Positions 48,103 through 51,097 of a stretch of 51,097 bases of DNA are shown in pieces. Origin of the DNA: a virus. The stretch's first letter is position 1. Each line of letters starts with the position of its first letter. Under the pieces are notes generated by a model. The model was given only the letters and a program-made list of their open reading frames with translations, was not told where the DNA came from and made no database searches. The DNA lies in the IMG/VR virus record IMGVR_UViG_3300050821_005377, positions 1 to 51,097 of that record. The stretch is one strand, 5' to 3'. A program made the position numbers and the translations under genes.

Positions 48103-48362
48103 GCCCGATACCCCACGCTCGTCTTCGTCTTCCCTTTCGCAAGGTGCGACAGGACTGAGATGATCTTTTCAAAATTATCCGCTAGCTGCATCCAGGCTTT
48201 GGCCTTCGTCTTCGACTCGTGGATTTTTGCCCAATCCGCAAGCTCGCGAAAGTCCTCCTGCGCGAGGCGGCAGAACTCGATGAGTTGAGAGAAGGTGATG
48301 GTAGGGGAGAAGTCGCCACCGAGGGTTTGGTAGTCGAGGCGGTTGGTGGGGGGCTTGGTCAT
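48099..48362 (-). CDS. Small helical protein, 87 aa
   Basis: Starts MTKPPTNRLDYQTLGGDFSP and continues with helices (FSQLIEFCRLAQEDFRELAD, KAWMQLADNFEKIISVLSHL). ATGA overlap with both neighbours. Unknown. Confidence 0.6.
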   Translation of the reverse strand: MTKPPTNRLDYQTLGGDFSPTITFSQLIEFCRLAQEDFRELADWAKIHESKTKAKAWMQLADNFEKIISVLSHLAKGKTKTSVGYRA

Positions 48363-48520
48363 GGGCGATCGTACTCCTTAATAGGTTCCTCGGTAATACT
48401 TTCGAGGTCCTTGAGGTAGTTAGGCCCGCGATTGGCGAGGAATTCGAGGATGGCTTGGCCAATGTTCTCGCCGAAGTAGAAAATATACATGCCGCCGAGC
48501 TCAAACTTGAAGCACTTCAT
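48359..48520 (-). CDS. Microprotein, 53 aa
   Basis: A frame of 54 codons: MKCFKFELGGMYIFYFGENI then a helix (GQAILEFLANRGPNYLKDLE) and IKEYDRP. ATGA overlaps at both ends fix both its start and its reality in the coupled chain. No family recognised. Confidence 0.6.
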   Translation of the reverse strand: MKCFKFELGGMYIFYFGENIGQAILEFLANRGPNYLKDLESITEEPIKEYDRP

Positions 48521-48831
48521 GGGATCACCCGGCGCTTAACCGGCTCCTGTGGCTTCGCCTTTCCAATCCCCATCAGGGAGAGGATGTCCGAGGCGGCGGT
48601 TGCGAGGCGGGAACGCTCAGCACGAGGGGCCCAGTAGTCTCCGGCTTCGATGGCAAGTTGGACTAGTTTAAAGGCCCCTTCGATGGTGGTAGCTCGCTTC
48701 ATGACGGCGTGGGTGAGGTCTTCTGACCACGCCGTCATTTCCCATTCTTCGGTGTTGAAGTCGAAGATGATCGCGGTCATATGCCAAGGGCTAAGGGCGT
48801 ATTGGATTTCAGCGATGCTGTCGTCGCTCAT
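48517..48831 (-). CDS. Small protein with KRRxIP tail, 104 aa
   Basis: From ATG 48831: MSDDSIAEIQYALSPWHMTA, a small alpha/beta domain (AIIFDFNTEEWEMTAWSEDL), then a helix and linker and the tail PVKRRVIP. An upstream frame to 48963 is rejected because the ATGA overlap marks the start. Here the tail codons (AAG CGC CGG) do not form a good Shine-Dalgarno, unlike in 44828 and 49989. Confidence 0.65.
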   Translation of the reverse strand: MSDDSIAEIQYALSPWHMTAIIFDFNTEEWEMTAWSEDLTHAVMKRATTIEGAFKLVQLAIEAGDYWAPRAERSRLATAASDILSLMGIGKAKPQEPVKRRVIP

Positions 48832-49130
48832 CGCTGCGGCTTCCCTGGCAGCTTCGGCTCGCCGGTGTTGAGTTCCATGATGAGGTTCATGACTCGGGCA
48901 AGGCGTTGGCCGTCGGTGGCCTTCCAAAGGGTGCGGCCTTGGAGGCGCTTCATCGCTTCGCAATAGAGGTTGATGAGGTAGGCCATGATGAAGGCGTGGT
49001 CACGGTCTTCGGCGGCGTCGGTATTCTTCAACAACTCAGAGATGGAGAGCTCAGATGGGAGCTCAGGGGCGATGGCCTCAGCCACGATCCGCTCCGCCGC
49101 GCGGGCTTGGTCTTCGGTGATGTCAGCCAT
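48828..49130 (-). CDS. Small helical protein, 100 aa
   Basis: ATG 49130 (MADITEDQARAAERIVAEAI) is preferred over 49139 because AAGGAG lies 10 bases upstream of it. Helical; the middle includes LINLYCEAMKRLQGRTLW. Overlaps both neighbours. Unknown. Confidence 0.65.
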   Translation of the reverse strand: MADITEDQARAAERIVAEAIAPELPSELSISELLKNTDAAEDRDHAFIMAYLINLYCEAMKRLQGRTLWKATDGQRLARVMNLIMELNTGEPKLPGKPQR

Positions 49131-49296
49131 AGATGCCATTCTCCTTGTGATCGGCGTACCAGTCGGCGTCGGTAAGCTCGCCCTCGATAAAATGGGAGGA
49201 GGTGACAGCGGAGGCGCGGGCCCTAGCGGCCTCGATGGCCATGCCTTCGGCGAGGTAGCGGGCGAGGCGGTCGTTGTAGAAGGCTTCGCGGGTCAT
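49123..49296 (-). CDS. Microprotein, 57 aa
   Basis: MTREAFYNDRLARYLAEGMA then Ala-rich helix and EGELTDADWYADHKENGIYG. The start overlaps the previous stop by ATGA and the stop overlaps the next gene by 8 bases. Its end codes the AAGGAG site of that gene. Unknown. Confidence 0.6.
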   Translation of the reverse strand: MTREAFYNDRLARYLAEGMAIEAARARASAVTSSHFIEGELTDADWYADHKENGIYG

Positions 49297-49493
49297 TCTT
49301 TGGGCCCTACATGTAATAGAGTGTGAGGGAAGGTGATGTTCTTTGATAGCTCATTGAGAGCGTTTGCATTAGCTTCCAAAGCCCGAGCGACGGCTAATAT
49401 TGCGGGCAAGTATTCGGAGTCTCCTCCATTGAAGTTGCAGTTTTGCACCATCACCTCTGGATTGTAGGTCTTTGATTTGAGCCGCTTACTCAT
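49293..49493 (-). CDS. Small protein, 66 aa
   Basis: Starts MSKRLKSKTYNPEVMVQNCN and has one helix (YLPAILAVARALEANANALN). ATGA overlaps both sides. Unknown. Confidence 0.6.
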   Translation of the reverse strand: MSKRLKSKTYNPEVMVQNCNFNGGDSEYLPAILAVARALEANANALNELSKNITFPHTLLHVGPKE

Positions 49494-49804
49494 TTTCCCA
49501 TCCCTCTGCGCTTGACTACGGCTAGGGCCGCTTCACGCATCCCTTCGGGCAGGTCGAGGATCGGCCTTCGGCCCTTGAAGCGGGTGACGCGAGCGACTTT
49601 GCCACTGACGTTGACGGCCTTGGAGGCGATGTTGCCGCGGCCGGTGAGGTGGCCGCCGCGTGGGCCGGAGATGTTGGGGATATGTTGGAGGGCCTTACCC
49701 AACCCCCCTTCGGTAAAGGGGAAGGGGAGGACCATCGTGCCGAAGTCGAGATAGAGGGTATCAGCGGAGCGGAAGATGGAGGGGCAGAGGGGAGGGGCTT
49801 TCAT
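49490..49804 (-). CDS. Basic small protein, 104 aa
   Basis: Starts MKAPPLCPSIFRSADTLYLD; Gly/Arg-rich middle (HLTGRGNIASKAVNVSGKVA) and C-terminus AVVKRRGMGK. The basic tail again resembles the KRR tails nearby. Possibly nucleic-acid binding. ATGA-coupled. Confidence 0.6.
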   Translation of the reverse strand: MKAPPLCPSIFRSADTLYLDFGTMVLPFPFTEGGLGKALQHIPNISGPRGGHLTGRGNIASKAVNVSGKVARVTRFKGRRPILDLPEGMREAALAVVKRRGMGK

Positions 49805-49992
49805 GGTCGGCTCTCAATCTTTGCAAGTATATAATCACTTTTGGAGATGTAGATGTAGTCCTCTTCTGGCAGGTTAGCGATCCACGCTTTGCAAGCTTCA
49901 AGTGTTGCTGGGCCGAAGATGAAGAAGTATCGACCTTCATCTTCCATATGTATGGGGCCTCTCATCACAATCCATTCGTTTGAAGGCATCAT
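49801..49992 (-). CDS. Small protein, 63 aa
   Basis: MMPSNEWIVMRGPIHMEDEG, beta then a helix (ATLEACKAWIANLPEEDYIY). AT-rich compared with neighbours. Its ATG lies 8 bases after AAGAGGAGG, which is part of the preceding gene's KRRKIP tail. Unknown. Confidence 0.62.
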   Translation of the reverse strand: MMPSNEWIVMRGPIHMEDEGRYFFIFGPATLEACKAWIANLPEEDYIYISKSDYILAKIESRP

Positions 49993-50552
49993 GGTATCTT
50001 CCTCCTCTTGACAATGGGCGCCCCAACCCCCACCGGGCGGGCTGGAGCGGCTTCGGCGCTTAGGGACGGCTGTGGCCCCTCCGGTGGCGAAGGGGGCGAG
50101 GCGGGTGAGCTTGCCTCAGCCCCTTGCGCAGGGAGGACTTGTGGCGGTTCCTCCCCGGCTTGCGCCGACGTACCCATTACCGTGTCGTCGGCGAGCAGGT
50201 TAGTGGTGAGAGAGGATGGAGTCGAACCATCGTAGGACTGAGCCACCTGATTTACAGTCAGGCCCCTTTGACCACTCGGGCACTCTCCCATTGCTTCGGG
50301 GATATCGACGATTGGCTTGCGCCACATACGGGTGTCCCATTCGAGGAACCACCCATCCCCGATGTGTTCATGCTTAAGAAACATCGGTAGCATCGTCCGA
50401 TGCCTGCAGCGGGGCTTGTTCCCCTGTGGGCATTGGCACTCCGACTGCGTCAACGCGTAGACGCTTTCGCAGTGGTAGTCCGGGTCGAACTTCTGGATGA
50501 TGAACTCGCCCTCCTGCGGAGACGAGTGGAGGGTGTAGAGGGAGATGGTCAT
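49989..50552 (-). CDS. SWIM-like zinc-finger protein with an internal tRNA gene, 187 aa
   Basis: Residues 1-85 form a small domain with CQCPQGNKPRCRH (residues 39-51, CxC-x7-CxH), a SWIM-type metal site seen in many small phage proteins, followed by GDGWFLEWDTRMW. Residues 88-117 are encoded by a complete tRNA-Tyr on the same strand (50204-50289). Then comes a ~60-residue A/P/S/E linker and the tail IVKRRKIP. The frame is open throughout, and the tail still forms the ribosome site of the next gene (AAGAGGAGG, then CCATGA), so translation appears to run to the end. tRNA processing would cut the message. The native protein may have been shorter before the tRNA entered. Confidence 0.65.
   Translation of the reverse strand: MTISLYTLHSSPQEGEFIIQKFDPDYHCESVYALTQSECQCPQGNKPRCRHRTMLPMFLKHEHIGDGWFLEWDTRMWRKPIVDIPEAMGECPSGQRGLTVNQVAQSYDGSTPSSLTTNLLADDTVMGTSAQAGEEPPQVLPAQGAEASSPASPPSPPEGPQPSLSAEAAPARPVGVGAPIVKRRKIP
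50204..50289 (-). tRNA. tRNA-Tyr (GTA), long variable arm, CCA encoded
   Basis: Minus strand: acceptor GGGAGAG pairs with CTCTCTC (one G-U), followed by A and an encoded CCA. D-arm CCCGAGTGGTCAAAGGGG; anticodon stem CCTGA / TCAGG with loop CT-GTA-AA; a type II variable arm; T-arm GATGG-TTCGACT-CCATC. It resembles bacterial tRNA-Tyr over its whole length. It lies entirely inside the coding gene 49989-50552. Confidence 0.93.
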
Positions 50553-50785
50553 CGAAGGTCCCCTTTTAGGGTGTCGATGATATCAAATGAAATGTTTTCA
50601 TTCCCTTCATTGTCGTAGTAGACGAACTTGCCATCTGGGATATTGATATTCAAATCGCCATTTGGCAAGTTGATACCTGGAGCAGCGATGAAGTCGTAAA
50701 GCACAAACTCCTCCATCTCACCGTCCCAACCAGTTGTTGTTCCGATAGTGATGCCAAGGAACTTCCAGTCTGTTCGATCTATCAT
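50549..50785 (-). CDS. First gene of the right operon, 78 aa, unknown
   Basis: From ATG 50785: MIDRTDWKFLGITIGTTTGW, then beta strands and an acidic end (NENISFDIIDTLKGDLR). A longer frame starts at 50830, but the -10 of the promoter lies at 50821-50826, so that start is not on the message. AAAAGGG upstream is the ribosome site. AT-rich. ATGA overlap with the next gene. Confidence 0.7.
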   Translation of the reverse strand: MIDRTDWKFLGITIGTTTGWDGEMEEFVLYDFIAAPGINLPNGDLNINIPDGKFVYYDNEGNENISFDIIDTLKGDLR

Positions 50786-50820
50786 GGGAGTCAGCCCTTT
50801 TAAGCGATTGTAGAAAGAGT

Positions 50821-50849
50821 AGTGTACCACAAACCCGCCTCAAAGTCAA
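50821..50849 (-). promoter_or_regulatory. Sigma70-type promoter of the leftward right operon
   Basis: On the minus strand: TTGACT (50849-50844), a 17-base spacer, TACACT (50826-50821). Expected start near 50814, giving a short leader before the ATG at 50785. A palindrome ACTCAC-GTGG-GTGAGT (50880-50895) just upstream could be an operator. This is the only good promoter seen for the 13-kb operon. Confidence 0.75.
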
Positions 50850-50879
50850 GAACATTCGCGTGCATCGCAGATAAATCGC

Positions 50880-50895
50880 ACTCACGTGGGTGAGT
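50880..50895. promoter_or_regulatory. Palindrome upstream of the early promoter
   Basis: ACTCAC / GTGAGT, 6-bp arms with a 4-base spacer, about 30 bases upstream of the -35 element. A plausible regulator site. No gene is visible from 50850 to the right end; the rest of the stretch holds the inverted-repeat arm and the terminal repeat. Confidence 0.35.
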
Positions 50896-50969
50896 ATTCC
50901 CGCGATGGGTATGGCGGTGGGTGCAAAGCGCATGAGCAGGTCTGGCTTCGCCTGGGCAGCTCTCGCAGA

Positions 50970-51026
50970 GCCAGTAACCCTAGTGGTACCCTTGTGGTAC
51001 TCTAGAGTAACCCTAGTGATACTCTC

Positions 51027-51029
<3 letters not shown>
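50970..51029. repeat. Inverted repeat, right arm
   Basis: Partner of 117-174, carrying several CCCTAGTGGTAC-like iterons. A 5-bp hairpin (GCTCT-CGC-AGAGC) lies at 50958-50970 next to its outer end. The arm sits about 120 bp upstream of the leftward early promoter, so it could also be a regulatory site for the right operon. Confidence 0.8.

Positions 51030-51097
<68 letters not shown>

Overview
The window looks like the essentially complete genome of a lytic, podovirus-like (short-tailed) phage. The first 68 bases recur at the right end (51027-51094), so the contig closes on itself or carries a short direct terminal repeat. Terminase, portal, scaffold, HK97-type coat protein, two T7-like tail-tube proteins, T7-like internal virion proteins and an endolysin are all present. 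No integrase, lysogeny repressor or phage RNA polymerase is visible, so transcription should depend on host RNA polymerase; two good sigma70-type promoters are present. The capsid gene order resembles Bordetella phage BPP-1 (Bbp16/17/19-like), and the tail and ejection module resembles T7. The host is probably an alphaproteobacterium, perhaps of the Rhizobiales. That rests on a phage-encoded outer-membrane protein with a rhizobial-porin-like AADLP mature end and on several small proteins of rhizobial-phage type; it is inference.

Layout. (1) 51097/1 junction: a 24-28 nt poly(A) tract, flanked on the joined molecule by a ~60 bp imperfect inverted repeat. (2) 363-3909, minus strand: about ten very small early-type genes, three Rho-independent terminators, palindromic operator-like sites, and one gene with an in-frame TGA. 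(3) 4222-4250: consensus promoter opening the rightward late region with a GIY-YIG nuclease. (4) 4698-12683: packaging and head genes, with an AT-rich HNH/AP2 homing-type endonuclease inserted behind the coat gene. (5) 12694-21103: accessory, fibre and surface genes, including four Sec-signal-peptide proteins, an O-antigen ligase/polymerase-like membrane protein and a beta-helix-like spike. (6) 21093-35264: tail adaptor, nozzle and ejection proteins, ending in a 1957-aa protein with a zinc metalloprotease motif. (7) 35267-37723: lysis cassette, an outer-membrane protein, a terminator and three small membrane proteins.

(8) 37830-50785, minus strand: one long, tightly overlapping replication and early operon, driven by a promoter at 50821-50849. 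Read from its start it holds about a dozen small unknown genes (the first long one containing a complete tRNA-Tyr inside its reading frame), a UvrD-like helicase, small regulators, a Cas4/RecB-like nuclease, a Sak4-like RecA-fold ATPase, an SSB-like protein, a likely Acb2/Tad1 anti-CBASS sponge, a UDG-3'-5' exonuclease fusion, a family A DNA polymerase and a DUF3987-like helicase. The exonuclease domain is divided between two genes: motifs I and II lie in the UDG gene and motif III in the polymerase gene.

Almost every minus-strand gene of the right arm overlaps the next by ATGA, TAATG or similar, so translation is probably strongly coupled. Several C-termini end in a basic (K/R)RR-x-x tail whose codons form the Shine-Dalgarno of the next gene. 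The most notable features are the tRNA inside a coding gene, the split UDG/exo/pol, the exported-protein and O-antigen set inside a virion gene block, and the inverted-repeat/poly(A) junction.
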